Origin: Acinetobacter bouvetii DSM 14964 = CIP 107468
GTDB lineage: Bacteria > Pseudomonadota > Gammaproteobacteria > Pseudomonadales > Moraxellaceae
Assembly (NCBI RefSeq): GCF_000368865.1
Contig: NZ_KB849727.1
Location: 1,135,000 to 1,198,999, forward strand
Reading direction: 5' to 3'
DNA: 64,000 nt
Part shown: in pieces, positions 28,679-37,844 of the stretch
Layout: each line of letters starts with the position of its first letter
How positions within the stretch are numbered: the first letter of the stretch is position 1
Notes under the pieces: generated by a model
The model's database searches: none
Told to the model about the DNA's origin: nothing
Seen by the model: the letters and a program-made list of their open reading frames with translations, nothing else
Made by a program: the position numbers and the translations under genes

Positions 28679-29413
28679 TTAAGCCATGTATAAACCGCCA
28701 TTTACGTGTAACACTGTACCAGTAATGTAACTTGCTTTGTCTGAAGCTAAGAAACTTACGGCATCAGCGATATCCTGAGGCGCACCTAAACGGCCTAAAG
28801 CCACTTGATCGCTCATTTTCTTACGAATTTCTTCGCTCAACTGTTCTGTCATTTCTGTTGCAATAAAGCCGGGCGCCACACTGTTTACAGTGATTTGACG
28901 GCTGCCCATTTCTTTTGCAAGGCTGCGGCTGAACGCTTCAATGCCGGCTTTGGCCGCAGAATAGTTCGCCTGGCCTGGGTTGGCGAAATGCGCAACCACA
29001 GAACTGATGTTAATAATGCGTCCAAAACGCGCTTTGGTCATGCCTTTCAGCACACGTTTAGACAAACGGTAGACTGCTTTCAGATGAATGTTCAAAATAT
29101 CATCCCAGTCATCTTCTGACATGCGAAGCAGCAGGTTGTCTTTGGTAATGCCTGCATTGTTCACCAATACAAGAACAGGACCATAATTTTGCTCAATGTC
29201 TGACACTAACGCATCAATCGCTGCGCCGTCGCGCACATCCAGCACCTTGCCAGCGCCATGTTCACCCAATGCAGCAGAAAGCTTTTCTGCGCCGGATTCA
29301 GAAGTTGCTGTGCCTACAACAAAATAACCGTCTTGAATCAGCTGCTGAGCGATGGCTGCGCCAATCCCCCTGCTTGCACCTGTAACCAGTGCAACTTTGC
29401 GTTCTTGTGTCAT
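28679..29413 (-). CDS. fabG: 3-oxoacyl-ACP reductase
   Basis: NADPH-dependent SDR enzyme reducing beta-ketoacyl-ACP. The 244-residue protein has the cofactor motif TGASRGIG (about residues 12-19), NNAG, catalytic Ser in INISSVV, and Tyr/Lys in YSAAKAG. It ends [13 protein letters not shown] as is usual for FabG. Its start overlaps the fabD stop by four bases, so translation is coupled. Confidence 0.95.
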   Translation of the reverse strand: MTQERKVALVTGASRGIGAAIAQQLIQDGYFVVGTATSESGAEKLSAALGEHGAGKVLDVRDGAAIDALVSDIEQNYGPVLVLVNNAGITKDNLLLRMSEDDWDDILNIHLKAVYRLSKRVLKGMTKARFGRIINISSVVAHFANPGQANYSAAKAGIEAFSRSLAKEMGSRQITVNSVAPGFIATEMTEQLSEEIRKKMSDQVALGRLGAPQDIADAVSFLASDKASYITGTVLHVNGGLYMA

Positions 29414-30396
29414 GCAATTTTCCCTTCAGCCATTAAAATGGCGTTTAGTGCATCCTCCAAGCGACCTGTTGAGTCTAATGGAAATGCTTTTTCGATATTT
29501 GGCAATCGTTTAGCCATATTCGCAAGCACATTGCCCGGACCGCACTCTGCAACATACTGAACCCCTTGGTCCTGAATAAACTGCATAGTTTTGCTCCACT
29601 GCACAGACTGGTACAGCTGTGCAGTCAATGCCTGACGCAATTGCGCTACATCAGTGGCAATTTCCGCATTGACATTTTGTATTACAGGTATGCGCGGCAG
29701 CTCAATGGCAGTTTGTTCCAAAGCTTCCGCAAACTGCTCAGCCGCAGGCTTCATCAATGAACAATGCGACGGAACAGACACCGGCAGCGCAATTGCTTTG
29801 CCTGAATTTTCTTTCGCCAATGCAATCACTGCATCTACAGCGTCTTTAGCGCCTGCAATCACGACTTGGCCTTGCGCATTGAAATTGGCCGCTTCAACAC
29901 TGCCCTGACCCGCTGCGCTTACTTGGGCGCAAAGCTCAATGACTTTCTCATCATCAAAGCCCAAGATCGCTGCCATGGCGCCTGTACCCTGCGGCACAGC
30001 ATCCTGCATCAGCTTGCCGCGCAAGTTGACCAGTTTCACAGCATCGCCCAAACTCATTGCGCCTGCCGCCACCAAGGTGCTGTATTCACCTAAAGAATGG
30101 CCCGCCAGATACTTCGGCATGATCCCGCCCAGCTCCAGCCATATGCGCCATAAGGCAATACTTGCAGTCAGCAGCACAGGCTGAGTGAATTCAGTCTGAT
30201 TCAAACCTTCGCCGCTTTGCGCGATATGCCACAAATCAAAACCAACTGCTTCCGATGCTTCAGCAAATGTCGCTTTAACACCGCTAAACTGTTCTGCAAG
30301 ATCAGCCAGCATGCCGATTTTTTGTGAACCTTGGCCAGGAAACAAAAATGCAGTTTTAGTTGCCAGAGCCGCTTGCTCGAGTTGTTTAGCAGACAT
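29410..30396 (-). CDS. fabD: Malonyl-CoA--ACP transacylase
   Basis: FabD moves malonyl from CoA to ACP. The 328-residue protein has FPGQGSQ near the N-terminus, the nucleophile Ser in GHSLGEYSTLVAAG, Arg in VNLRGKLMQDAV and His in SVPSHCSLM. AAAGGA precedes the ATG. It is separated from rpmF by a terminator, so it probably has its own promoter in the 205-base gap upstream. Confidence 0.95.
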   Translation of the reverse strand: MSAKQLEQAALATKTAFLFPGQGSQKIGMLADLAEQFSGVKATFAEASEAVGFDLWHIAQSGEGLNQTEFTQPVLLTASIALWRIWLELGGIMPKYLAGHSLGEYSTLVAAGAMSLGDAVKLVNLRGKLMQDAVPQGTGAMAAILGFDDEKVIELCAQVSAAGQGSVEAANFNAQGQVVIAGAKDAVDAVIALAKENSGKAIALPVSVPSHCSLMKPAAEQFAEALEQTAIELPRIPVIQNVNAEIATDVAQLRQALTAQLYQSVQWSKTMQFIQDQGVQYVAECGPGNVLANMAKRLPNIEKAFPLDSTGRLEDALNAILMAEGKIA

Positions 30397-30539
30397 AAAA
30401 AAATCCTTTAATTAAGATATGCTGAGACATGACAAATGTTCACTATTTCAGCAAGACCTCATATCAGCTCATATGTGGTGCGGAAATTTAACATTTAAAT
30501 TTGCATTTAGTAATTGCCAAATACAACAAAAATCGGCAC

Positions 30540-30570
30540 AAAAAAAGGGAGCTTAACGCTCCCATTTTTT
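30540..30570 (-). terminator. Terminator after rpmF
   Basis: GGGAGC and GCTCCC form the stem, with A/T runs of six or more on both sides. It separates yceD-rpmF from fabD-fabG-acpP. Confidence 0.88.
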
Positions 30571-30601
30571 CTACTAAGCTTGACGCTTAATACATCATCA
30601 A

Positions 30602-30784
30602 TTATTCAGCAGATGCTTTAGCGAATAATTGACGACCACGGTAGACACCATCTTTAGTTACGTGGTGACGACGGTGAGTTTCACCAGTCGTTTGGTCTAC
30701 TGTTAATGCATTCTCGGTTAAAGCGTCATGTGAACGGCGCATGTCACGGCGAGAGCGACTTTTACGGTTTTGCTGAACGGCCAT
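30602..30784 (-). CDS. rpmF: 50S ribosomal protein L32
   Basis: A 60-residue basic protein, [20 protein letters not shown] at the N-terminus, typical of the Cys-less gammaproteobacterial L32. GGAG lies seven bases before the ATG. It follows the yceD-like gene as in most bacteria, where the two are cotranscribed. Confidence 0.97.
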   Translation of the reverse strand: MAVQQNRKSRSRRDMRRSHDALTENALTVDQTTGETHRRHHVTKDGVYRGRQLFAKASAE

Positions 30785-30859
30785 GATGGCTCCTTACAAA
30801 TCGAAAAAATGGATCAGAACAAATTCAGTTGTCTTATACTTCACAGTATAACACAAAAA

Positions 30860-31417
30860 TTAGTTAAGTTTACCCTTCAAACCTGCCAAAACATCAAACG
30901 GGTTATCCCGCTTTTCTTCAGCAAGCTCCTCAACGGCAGGCTGATGCTTATGTTCACAAAACTCATGCTTTGGAGACAAAGGCATCAACAATAACAATTC
31001 ATCCTCTATAAGCGCCAGTAAATCAGCAGTTGCAGGCGCATCAAAGCTGCCCTTAACCGTTGCTTCACTTTCACCTAGAACAATGAAATCAGCATCCTCA
31101 TCCAAGCGCTCTATCAGTGACTCATCATCCACAAGAGCCAGATGGAAATCTAAAACAAGTTCAAGATCCACAGAGTTCAGACAGCGCTGACACTCTACAG
31201 ATACTTTTGTTTCAACGTGACCATCCAGCCATACAATGCGATGATAGGCATCCATTGATAGCTTACAGTCTATGTTAATCAATTGATTATCAATTGATCC
31301 AACAGCTTCACGGGAAATTCGAACAAAACGTGATAATGGCAGTTGTCCTGACCACTTGAAGCCTTGTTCGGCCCATTTAAACGGCTCAATCTGTGCCGGA
31401 AAGGTATTTGCTGACAT
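30860..31417 (-). CDS. yceD: YceD/DUF177 family 23S rRNA accumulation protein
   Basis: A 185-residue acidic DUF177 protein, found upstream of rpmF throughout bacteria and plants and linked to 23S rRNA/50S accumulation. The Cys pairs typical of the family are seen in VECQRCLNSV and near the C-terminus (EFCEHKH, only one Cys there). The C-terminal KRDNPFDVLAGLKG is the conserved end block. Molecular function is not established. Confidence 0.9.
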   Translation of the reverse strand: MSANTFPAQIEPFKWAEQGFKWSGQLPLSRFVRISREAVGSIDNQLINIDCKLSMDAYHRIVWLDGHVETKVSVECQRCLNSVDLELVLDFHLALVDDESLIERLDEDADFIVLGESEATVKGSFDAPATADLLALIEDELLLLMPLSPKHEFCEHKHQPAVEELAEEKRDNPFDVLAGLKGKLN

Positions 31418-31514
31418 AATTAAGGCGGCAATTCTACAAATTCATCAGTACTCTGTCAAAGATTAAGATACAATTTTGTACTTATTTAGACAGACCATTT
31501 GGGTAATTCAAGTC

Positions 31515-32177
31515 ATGCATCTGTTGCAGCCGCAAACAGAAGTGAATGTTTCATCACTTATGAGCACACTTTCAACCGCCAATTCTGACAGTTCAGCCAA
31601 GCCAGTGCAACTCTCGCAATGGGCTAAAGCATCATCAGAACCAGAACAGGTCGATTGGCTCATCTTACACTTTAATCACTGGTTTTCCCACTTAAATGTC
31701 ACTTTAGTCAAAGGTGATTTTGAACCTGAATACTTTCCAGCGGATGAAACCGCCCCTGCCCGCATTCAATTTGCGCACGGTTTTTTCAACAGCGCCCTGC
31801 ATGAAATCAGCCATTGGTGCATTGCAGGCGATCAGCGCCGCCTCTTGCCGGATTTAGGCTACTGGTATGCGCCCGACGGCAGGACAGCTGAACAGCAAGC
31901 ATTATTTGAACAGGTTGAAATTAAGCCTCAAGCCATTGAATGGTTATTTTCCAAAGCGTTTGGACGCAAATTCCGTGTCTCTTTAGATAATTTAACAGGT
32001 GAAGGCGGCAACGGCGCTTCTTTTAAAGACAATGTCTACGCACAGCTGCAGCGCTATTTTAGCGGTGAAGCCACGCTTCCGCGTGACGCGCAGCGCTTTA
32101 TAGACTGCATCTGTTGCTGCACCCGAAGTGGCAAAAGCTTACATTCGAATGAATTTCAACGTGAAATGCTTGATTAA
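31515..32177 (+). CDS. epmC: Elongation factor P hydroxylase
   Basis: EpmC (YfcM) hydroxylates the beta-lysylated Lys of EF-P. The core has the family's metal-ligand region HGFFNSALHEISHWCIAGDQRR and FGYWYAPDGR-like LGYWYAPDGRTAEQQ, then EIKPQAIEWLF. The N-terminus is uncertain: TTG 31476, ATG 31515 and ATG 31560 are in frame, with no convincing ribosome-binding site; the 31560 start would fit the shorter E. coli protein best. EpmA, EpmB and EF-P genes are not in this window. Confidence 0.88.
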   Translation: MHLLQPQTEVNVSSLMSTLSTANSDSSAKPVQLSQWAKASSEPEQVDWLILHFNHWFSHLNVTLVKGDFEPEYFPADETAPARIQFAHGFFNSALHEISHWCIAGDQRRLLPDLGYWYAPDGRTAEQQALFEQVEIKPQAIEWLFSKAFGRKFRVSLDNLTGEGGNGASFKDNVYAQLQRYFSGEATLPRDAQRFIDCICCCTRSGKSLHSNEFQREMLD

Positions 32178-32285
32178 GTGGCGCAATTTCCTCTCTAATA
32201 GATGACGTGCCTACCGTGTGCAGATCCATCACAATTTAAACTGATAAAAAATAGCCTATAAAAGCCAGAATCCGGAGGAACTGAT

Positions 32286-32903
32286 ATGCTGCATTTACGC
32301 GTACATCCCGAAAATCCTCAGCCCCGCCTCATCAGCCAAGCGGTCGAACGCATCCGCGCGGGTGACGTTATTGTGTACCCGACCGATGCCGCCTATGCCA
32401 TTGGCTGCCAGATTGGCAATAAAAACGCCATGGAACGCATTGCGCAAATCCGCCAGCTCGATGCCAAGCATCAATATGCCATTATCTGTTCAGATCTTTC
32501 AGACATTGCCACTTATGCCAAAGTAGACAATGCCATGTACCGCCTGCTGAAAAGCAACACCCCGTCCATTACCACATTTATTTTGCCGGCCACCAGCGAG
32601 GTGCCGCGGCGCTTAATGCATCCGAAAAAGAAAACCATCGGCCTGCGCATTCCAAGCAACCCGATCTGCCAGCAGCTGCTGAAAGAATTAGGTGAGCCGC
32701 TGCTGACATCAACGCTCATTTTGCCGGAACAGACAGATCCGCTTGATGATCCCTATGAGATTGAAATGCAGATTGGCAAGCAGATTGATGTGCTGATAGA
32801 CGGCGGCCTCGGCACATTAAATACCACCAGCATTGTCAACCTTGCGGGTGACCATCCAGAAATCATCCGCCGCGGCGCTGGAGATGTCAGCGCATTCGAA
32901 TGA
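32286..32903 (+). CDS. YciO/Sua5/YrdC-family protein
   Basis: A 205-residue protein with the YrdC fold. Near the N-terminus GDVIVYPTDAAYAIGCQIGN is the ATP/threonine-binding region, followed by a YciO-like centre and KKTIGLRIPSN. YrdC/TsaC makes threonylcarbamoyl-AMP for tRNA t6A; the YciO branch has a poorly defined role and weak activity. The sequence looks closer to YciO (206-residue type ending with an IIRRGAGDVS-like tail). CGGAGGAACTG precedes the ATG. Confidence 0.85.
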   Translation: MLHLRVHPENPQPRLISQAVERIRAGDVIVYPTDAAYAIGCQIGNKNAMERIAQIRQLDAKHQYAIICSDLSDIATYAKVDNAMYRLLKSNTPSITTFILPATSEVPRRLMHPKKKTIGLRIPSNPICQQLLKELGEPLLTSTLILPEQTDPLDDPYEIEMQIGKQIDVLIDGGLGTLNTTSIVNLAGDHPEIIRRGAGDVSAFE

Positions 32904-32955
32904 ATCGGCAGCGTTAAATAAGGCTGCCTTCAATAGTGCTGGTAATCTCTCTTAT

Positions 32956-32992
32956 AAAAAACCTTGCTGAATAAGCTTCAGCAAGTTTTTTT
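32956..32992. terminator. Intrinsic terminator after the yciO-like gene
   Basis: CTTGCTGAA and TTCAGCAAG pair, followed by seven T residues on the plus strand and flanked by A residues on the other side. Confidence 0.88.
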
Positions 32993-33060
32993 GATTCTGC
33001 GGCATATACGGCGCAGCTAAAACGCTTTATCTTTTAAATCTTGCTGATGTATTTTCAATA

Positions 33061-33654
33061 CTAATGCGCTGCCGCCTCCTCACTGCCAGTATATGCCGCA
33101 GCGGGCGCAGTGGCAGTTGCTGCGGGTGAAGGAATCGATGGCGCTGGAGCAGGTGTCAGCGTCATTTGCGGTGGACTCGGATCAGCAGCCTGTTCTAAGT
33201 TTTTTAAGGTTAAAAAATTAGGGCACGCGGAAAGCTTTTGCTGATGTCCAGCCAATTCAGCGCCAAATTTATTCTTTAAAGAAATATGAAAAGTGACTTG
33301 ATCCTCTTCGAGCACATTCAGCAGCGCAGTTCGCGCCTTCTCTTCCATTGGACGAAACGACTCCATTGACTCGCATCCCATAGTACTGACCATGCTGCGC
33401 ACATCTTCCGGCAAATCTGTTCCAGAATACGCAGTATTGCGCATATAAAAGCGGATATTTGGATATTGATCCAGTACAGAAAAGTCAATTTTCGCAGCGC
33501 GCATCAATGGCCGGTATTTCGCCTCAAATTGGGCAAATCCCCCAGACTTCAAATCATGTCGCGCTTCATCTTCAAGCTGCATCATCTGATATTTTGGATA
33601 GCCCAAAAATACACCAAAACAGATCATCCCAATCAGCACCAATATCTGCGGCAT
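33061..33654 (-). CDS. Hypothetical membrane-anchored protein with Pro/Ala tail
   Basis: A 197-residue protein I do not recognise. An N-terminal hydrophobic segment (about residues 3-20, ILVLIGMICFGVFLGYP) acts as a signal anchor. Next comes a helical domain with two Cys residues (MGCESM and LSACPNF), which could form a disulfide outside the membrane. The last ~45 residues are Pro/Ala/Thr-rich. GGAA lies before the ATG. Convergent with the yciO-like gene; no functional hint from neighbours. Confidence 0.65.
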   Translation of the reverse strand: MPQILVLIGMICFGVFLGYPKYQMMQLEDEARHDLKSGGFAQFEAKYRPLMRAAKIDFSVLDQYPNIRFYMRNTAYSGTDLPEDVRSMVSTMGCESMESFRPMEEKARTALLNVLEEDQVTFHISLKNKFGAELAGHQQKLSACPNFLTLKNLEQAADPSPPQMTLTPAPAPSIPSPAATATAPAAAYTGSEEAAAH

Positions 33655-33937
33655 TTTTCCAGTTCCTTATTATTCAATTTTATTTTCAACCAGTTATGCC
33701 ACAAATTTAATCTATTCCATCAACCCTAGACAATAGGTTTTAGCTTTTTTTCTAAGCCCTGCGCCATCCTGAATTTTTAAGATCCCTTCTTCTTTAGACC
33801 CAAAGCACCGGCGATTTATGATGTCAGATGCAGCCGAGAAAACCGCCCAAGAACAAGAGCAGTGAAATCAGGCATTGCATCGGCAATGGCCACCTTAAAA
33901 GATCCACTGCTCTCATAGCTATTGTATTTTTTTGAGC
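33655..33937. other. Intergenic region, 283 bases
   Basis: No gene with normal support. A 30-codon minus-strand ORF with a hydrophobic C-terminal half lies at 33824-33916 but has no ribosome-binding site. Confidence 0.5.
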
Positions 33938-34672
33938 TTATTTTTTCTGAGGCTGCTGAATAAAATCCTGCAGGCGTCGTTTTTGCTGCCCGGCTGCATT
34001 AAAATTATCCGCATTCAGCCAAGCTTGATAGGCATTGTCCAACTCAGGCCATTCTTCATCCAGCATCGAAAACCATGCCGTATTGCGGCTGCGCCCTTTA
34101 ACAATATAATGCTGGCGGAACAGCCCCTCATGATGAAAACCGAAACGCAGCGCAGCGCGTTTGGAGGGTTCATTTAAATCATCGCATTTCCACTCTACCC
34201 GGCGATAACCTGCGCTAAAGCAGGCACGCAGCAACAAGTAAATGGTTTCTGTGGCAGCTCTCGACTGTTTCAGCTGATGAGAAAAATACACATTGCCAAT
34301 TTCTGCGGTGCCGTGCGCGCGCTGTATATTCAACAGCGCCGCCCAGCCCACAGCGCGCCCATCGGCTTCAATCACATAGTGCGTTGAGTTTTGAAAACCA
34401 AAAGCACGCTGAAGCGCATCATTTAAAGCATCAGCGCTCGGCATTGGCGGATAAGGCAAATATATCCAGCACCGTACATCCGGTTCTGTGCAAACACTCT
34501 CCCACAATTGCTGCAGCCTCGCCGCATTCAATGTCTGCGCTGAAAAAGGCAATAAGCGGACACTGCGCCCTTGCAGCATGTCAAAGCGGTGTTCTGGCTG
34601 AATATTGAGCTGCACAGGCAGTCCAATTTTCTGACCAAATTCATTTTCTTTAAATTTTAAGCAGTTCTTCAT
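33938..34672 (-). CDS. GNAT-family acetyltransferase (RimJ/RimL-like)
   Basis: A 244-residue GNAT protein. It starts with QLNIQPEHRFDMLQGRSVRLLPF, then an acetyltransferase core with VIEADGRAVGWAALLNI, GTAEIGNVYFS and the conserved NEPSKRAALRFGFHHEGLFRQH block typical of the RimJ/RimL group. Those proteins acetylate protein N-termini or small amines; the substrate here is unknown. AGG precedes the ATG. A single-gene unit. Confidence 0.85.
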   Translation of the reverse strand: MKNCLKFKENEFGQKIGLPVQLNIQPEHRFDMLQGRSVRLLPFSAQTLNAARLQQLWESVCTEPDVRCWIYLPYPPMPSADALNDALQRAFGFQNSTHYVIEADGRAVGWAALLNIQRAHGTAEIGNVYFSHQLKQSRAATETIYLLLRACFSAGYRRVEWKCDDLNEPSKRAALRFGFHHEGLFRQHYIVKGRSRNTAWFSMLDEEWPELDNAYQAWLNADNFNAAGQQKRRLQDFIQQPQKK

Positions 34673-34960
34673 CGCAGCCTGATCTTTTTTTATACATAAG
34701 TGCTATTCAGCATGCATCATACCGCATCAACAGCAAGACAGTTTTTATTAAAAACATGACTTGCGTCATCATTCTATCGGCAATTCAAGGTTTTTTTTAA
34801 GGAATTGCCTCTGCCGCGATTTATTTCAAGCCGGTTTTCCATTAAACTACCGCGATACTATATCTTTGCTTTTTCTGATCATCTGCTCGCGATTGCGTTT
34901 CCAATTTGATTTGAAATAGCTTTTTCATGCTTTTGAAAATTCGCGTGGCCTAAAACTGCA

Positions 34961-35755
34961 ATGAATCAAACCGTCCATGAGCCAATGGAACTCTCTGCAC
35001 ACATCCGTGTTTTGGATGAATGGCAAGATACAATTCCAGAGGATCTCTACATTCCTCCCGCCGCATTTGAAATTCTTTTAGAACATTTCGAAGGGCCGCT
35101 CGACTTTTTGATTTACCTGATTCAGAAAAACGGTTTCGATCTGCTGCAATTGGATATTGCGCCCATTGCCGCGCAATACCTGTCATACATGGATGCAATG
35201 AAGTCTCTGAACATTGAGCTGACCGCAGATTATATGGTGATGGCTGCGCTGCTGGCCGATTTAAAATCCCGCCTGCTGCTGCCGAAGCCGAAACATCTGG
35301 CTACGCCTGAAAATGATCCAAAACAAGAATTGATCGACCGCCTAGAAAATTATTTACGCATTAAGCAGGCTGCCGAACGCTTAGGCCAAATGACCATTTT
35401 AGAGCGCGATACCTTTGAAACCAATGTCACTCTGGGACATGTGTCGTTCAGCAACGATGGCTATGAAGCCAGCTTGCTGCGGGATGCGATTCTCTGCGTC
35501 TTCAACCGTCCGGAACCTGTGGTGCATCAGATCCTGCAAGAGCCGGTGCTCTTGGAAGAGCGCATTGCCTATATTGAAAGCAAATTGCAAAATGGCGCAG
35601 TGCTCGAATTTGAAGCCCTGTTAAAACCGAGCCAAGGCCGCATGGGCATGGTAGTGACTTTCATGGCTATTTTAGAGCTGACCCGGCAGCAGAAAGTCAA
35701 TATTATTGCCACGGGTATTGAAGCGCCGCTTGCGATTCAGGGGGCGCATGCATGA
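34961..35755 (+). CDS. scpA: Segregation and condensation protein A
   Basis: ScpA is the kleisin that bridges Smc heads; with ScpB it forms the condensin-like complex that compacts the chromosome. The 264-residue protein has the N-terminal kleisin block (FEILLEHFEGPLDFLIYLIQKNGFDLLQL) and the central YMVMAALLADLKSRLLLPKP block. Its smc partner is in this window at 50.6-54.1 kb. Its stop overlaps the scpB start. A 288-base gap upstream contains no gene. Confidence 0.93.
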   Translation: MNQTVHEPMELSAHIRVLDEWQDTIPEDLYIPPAAFEILLEHFEGPLDFLIYLIQKNGFDLLQLDIAPIAAQYLSYMDAMKSLNIELTADYMVMAALLADLKSRLLLPKPKHLATPENDPKQELIDRLENYLRIKQAAERLGQMTILERDTFETNVTLGHVSFSNDGYEASLLRDAILCVFNRPEPVVHQILQEPVLLEERIAYIESKLQNGAVLEFEALLKPSQGRMGMVVTFMAILELTRQQKVNIIATGIEAPLAIQGAHA

Positions 35756-36357
35756 ATAATGACGTGAATTATGAATTGAATCTGGATACTGCGCCGCAGC
35801 AGGAAGATATCCACGAAGTGCTGATGCAGCTGGAAGCCATTATTTTTGCCAGTGACGCCGCTGTATCTGTTGCCCGCTTGAAAGAAGCGTTTCAAGACCG
35901 ATATACCAAAACAGAAATCCGCCAGTTTCTGCAGCAGCTCACATTGCTGCAGCATGGCAGATCCATTGAATTGATTGAAACTGCACAAGGTTTCAGATTT
36001 CAAGTTCGCGCAAAATATCGTAATATTATTGTACAGACATGGCCTGAACGACCATCTCGTTTATCGCCATCGTTGCTCGAAACCCTCGCTGTGATTGCTT
36101 ACCACCAACCAGTGACCCGAGCAGATATAGAGCAAATTCGCGGAGTCACCAATAACAGCCAAATTTTACGTACGCTGTTTGACTGGAACTGGATTAAAGA
36201 ATCCGGTTTCCGAGAACTCCCAGGAAGACCTGCGTTGTTAGTTACAACGCCACACTTTTTAAATGCTTTTGGCCTTCACTCTTTAGGTCAATTGCCTCCC
36301 CTGCAGGATGCCAAGGAAGCTTTTATGGCCCTCGACGCGAATGCGCCGAAGTCATAA
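35752..36357 (+). CDS. scpB: Segregation and condensation protein B
   Basis: ScpB binds ScpA as a winged-helix dimer. The 201-residue protein has the tandem winged helices: LEAIIFASDAAVSVARLKEAF, then PSLLETLAVIAYHQPVTRADIEQIRGV and PGRPALLVTTPHFLNAFGLHSLGQLP, the signature end. The ATG overlaps the scpA stop by four bases, so they are coupled. rluB follows 41 bases downstream, as in many proteobacteria. Confidence 0.94.
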   Translation: MNNDVNYELNLDTAPQQEDIHEVLMQLEAIIFASDAAVSVARLKEAFQDRYTKTEIRQFLQQLTLLQHGRSIELIETAQGFRFQVRAKYRNIIVQTWPERPSRLSPSLLETLAVIAYHQPVTRADIEQIRGVTNNSQILRTLFDWNWIKESGFRELPGRPALLVTTPHFLNAFGLHSLGQLPPLQDAKEAFMALDANAPKS

Positions 36358-36398
36358 ATAGGTGAACTGTTGATGATAATTTCTAAGGTTATGCTGTC

Positions 36399-37532
36399 AT
36401 GAGTGAAAAATTGCAAAAAGTGCTTGCACGTGTTGGTTTGGGTTCTCGCCGTTATATGGAAGAAGTCATTGCCGCTGGGCGTGTAAGCGTAAACGGGCAA
36501 GTTGCCCAAGTGGGTGAACGCATTGAACCGGGCGATGAGCTTCGCATCGACGGCCGTAAAGTGCAATTTCAGATTGAAGATGAAATCCGCCGCCGCGTGC
36601 TGATTTACTACAAGCCAGAAGGCGAAATCTGCTCGCGCAACGATCCGGAAAACCGTCCGACTGTATTTGAGCAATTGCCGCAAATTCAAGGCGACCGCTG
36701 GGTAATGGTGGGCCGTCTAGATATTAACTCGACTGGCTTACTGCTGTTCACAAACGATGGTGAATTGGCGAACCGCTTAATGCATCCATCCAATGAAATT
36801 GAACGCGAATATGCCGTCCGCGTCATGGGCGAAGTGACTCCGCAGCTGAAAAACAACATGCTGAAAGGCGTCACACTGGACGATGGCCCTGCCAAATTTG
36901 AATCTTTCACAGAAATTGGCGGTGACGGCATCAACCGCTGGTATCAAGTAGTGGTTAAAGAAGGCCGCAACCGCGAAGTGCGCCGTATTTTTGAGTCTCA
37001 AGGCTTAAAAGTCAGCCGCCTGCTGCGTACCCGTTACGGCACAGTTATCCTTCCGCGCGAGCTGCGCACTGGCCGCTGGATGGAATTGGACAAACAAGAT
37101 ATCGACAACTTAACCAAATCTGTAGAGCTGAAGCCGCGTCAAGGCACGGGCCTATTCGGCATGGCCAAACGCCGCAACGAACGCATGCAAGACAAGCCGA
37201 TGTCTGCGCGCCGCGGCGGTTTTCTGCGTCAGCAGCGCCGTGACAATGAAGAAGAAGGCCAGCAAAAGCCAGTATTTGGCCGTGAACGCGAACGCCGCGA
37301 TGAAACCAACCAATTTCAGCAGCGTGAACGCCGTCAAAACAATACGCAAGGCGCGTATGGGCAGCAGCGTGAACGCAGCAACGGCAATCAAGGCACTTAT
37401 GGCCAGCGTGACCGTCAGGAAGGCGCTGCAAACCGCGAACGCCGTGACGACAACTTCGGCAACCGCGAGCGCCGTGATGACAATGCGCCGCGCAAGCCAT
37501 ACGGCACGAAAAAAATCTTTAAAAAGTTCTAA
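36399..37532 (+). CDS. rluB: 23S rRNA pseudouridine(2605) synthase RluB
   Basis: RluB converts U2605 of 23S rRNA to pseudouridine. The 377-residue protein has an N-terminal S4 domain (EKLQKVLARVGLGSRRYMEE) and the RsuA-family catalytic motif GRLDINSTGLLLFTNDG with the nucleophile Asp. From about residue 245 a long low-complexity tail rich in Arg, Gln, Asn and Gly contains repeats of the QRERR/RERRDDN type and ends KKIFKKF, probably RNA-binding. AAGG precedes the ATG. Confidence 0.93.
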   Translation: MSEKLQKVLARVGLGSRRYMEEVIAAGRVSVNGQVAQVGERIEPGDELRIDGRKVQFQIEDEIRRRVLIYYKPEGEICSRNDPENRPTVFEQLPQIQGDRWVMVGRLDINSTGLLLFTNDGELANRLMHPSNEIEREYAVRVMGEVTPQLKNNMLKGVTLDDGPAKFESFTEIGGDGINRWYQVVVKEGRNREVRRIFESQGLKVSRLLRTRYGTVILPRELRTGRWMELDKQDIDNLTKSVELKPRQGTGLFGMAKRRNERMQDKPMSARRGGFLRQQRRDNEEEGQQKPVFGRERERRDETNQFQQRERRQNNTQGAYGQQRERSNGNQGTYGQRDRQEGAANRERRDDNFGNRERRDDNAPRKPYGTKKIFKKF

Positions 37533-37553
37533 TCTAAAGGCTTTTTAAAGATC

Positions 37554-37588
37554 AAAAAAAGACAGAGCTAAGCTCTGTCTTTTTTATT
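37554..37588 (+). terminator. Intrinsic terminator after rluB
   Basis: GACAGAGCT at 37561-37569 pairs with 37571-37579 around one base, followed by seven T residues. Confidence 0.9.
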
Positions 37589-37635
37589 TCTATTTTCCTG
37601 CGGTTTAATATGCCCGCTTTTGCATGTGCGCCTCA

Positions 37636-37840
37636 TTATTGCTGTTTCCACAATGCATATAATTCAAATGGCGCATTCAGCCTTACTTGCGGCAGCGCCA
37701 AACCTTTCTGCGTATGGCTGACCGCTTGCATAGACCAAGCAGCTTTTCAGCGGTACACTTTTTAAGTGTTGGCCAGCTTGACGCAGCGCATTCAATTCAG
37801 CACGAGACGCAGGATCACCGCCATCTGACTGACAATGCAT
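37636..37840 (-). pseudogene. Frameshifted short coding remnant after bioD
   Basis: Directly downstream of bioD, the minus strand reads ATG then about 33 codons with normal codon usage (SRAELNALRQAGQHLKSV), then shifts frame at an A4 run (T4 at 37744-37747) and continues through about 35 codons (GLALPQVRLNAPFELYALW) to a TAA at 37636-37638. Removing one A gives a single 67-residue product. I do not recognise it; it may be a small protein or the tail of a lost gene. The shift is a real indel or a homopolymer error. Confidence 0.55.
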
Positions 37841-37844
37841 CTGA

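Noticed and set aside
34673..34960. Possible small gene in the 288-base GNAT-scpA gap
   Set aside because: No ORF with a start, ribosome-binding site and sensible composition was seen; it is an AT-rich divergent promoter region.
37690..37840. Resemblance of one frame of the bioD-adjacent remnant (VYASGQP) to guanine deaminases
   Set aside because: That string lies beyond the probable frameshift, and the active-site His and Cys residues are absent; the joined frame reads differently and better.
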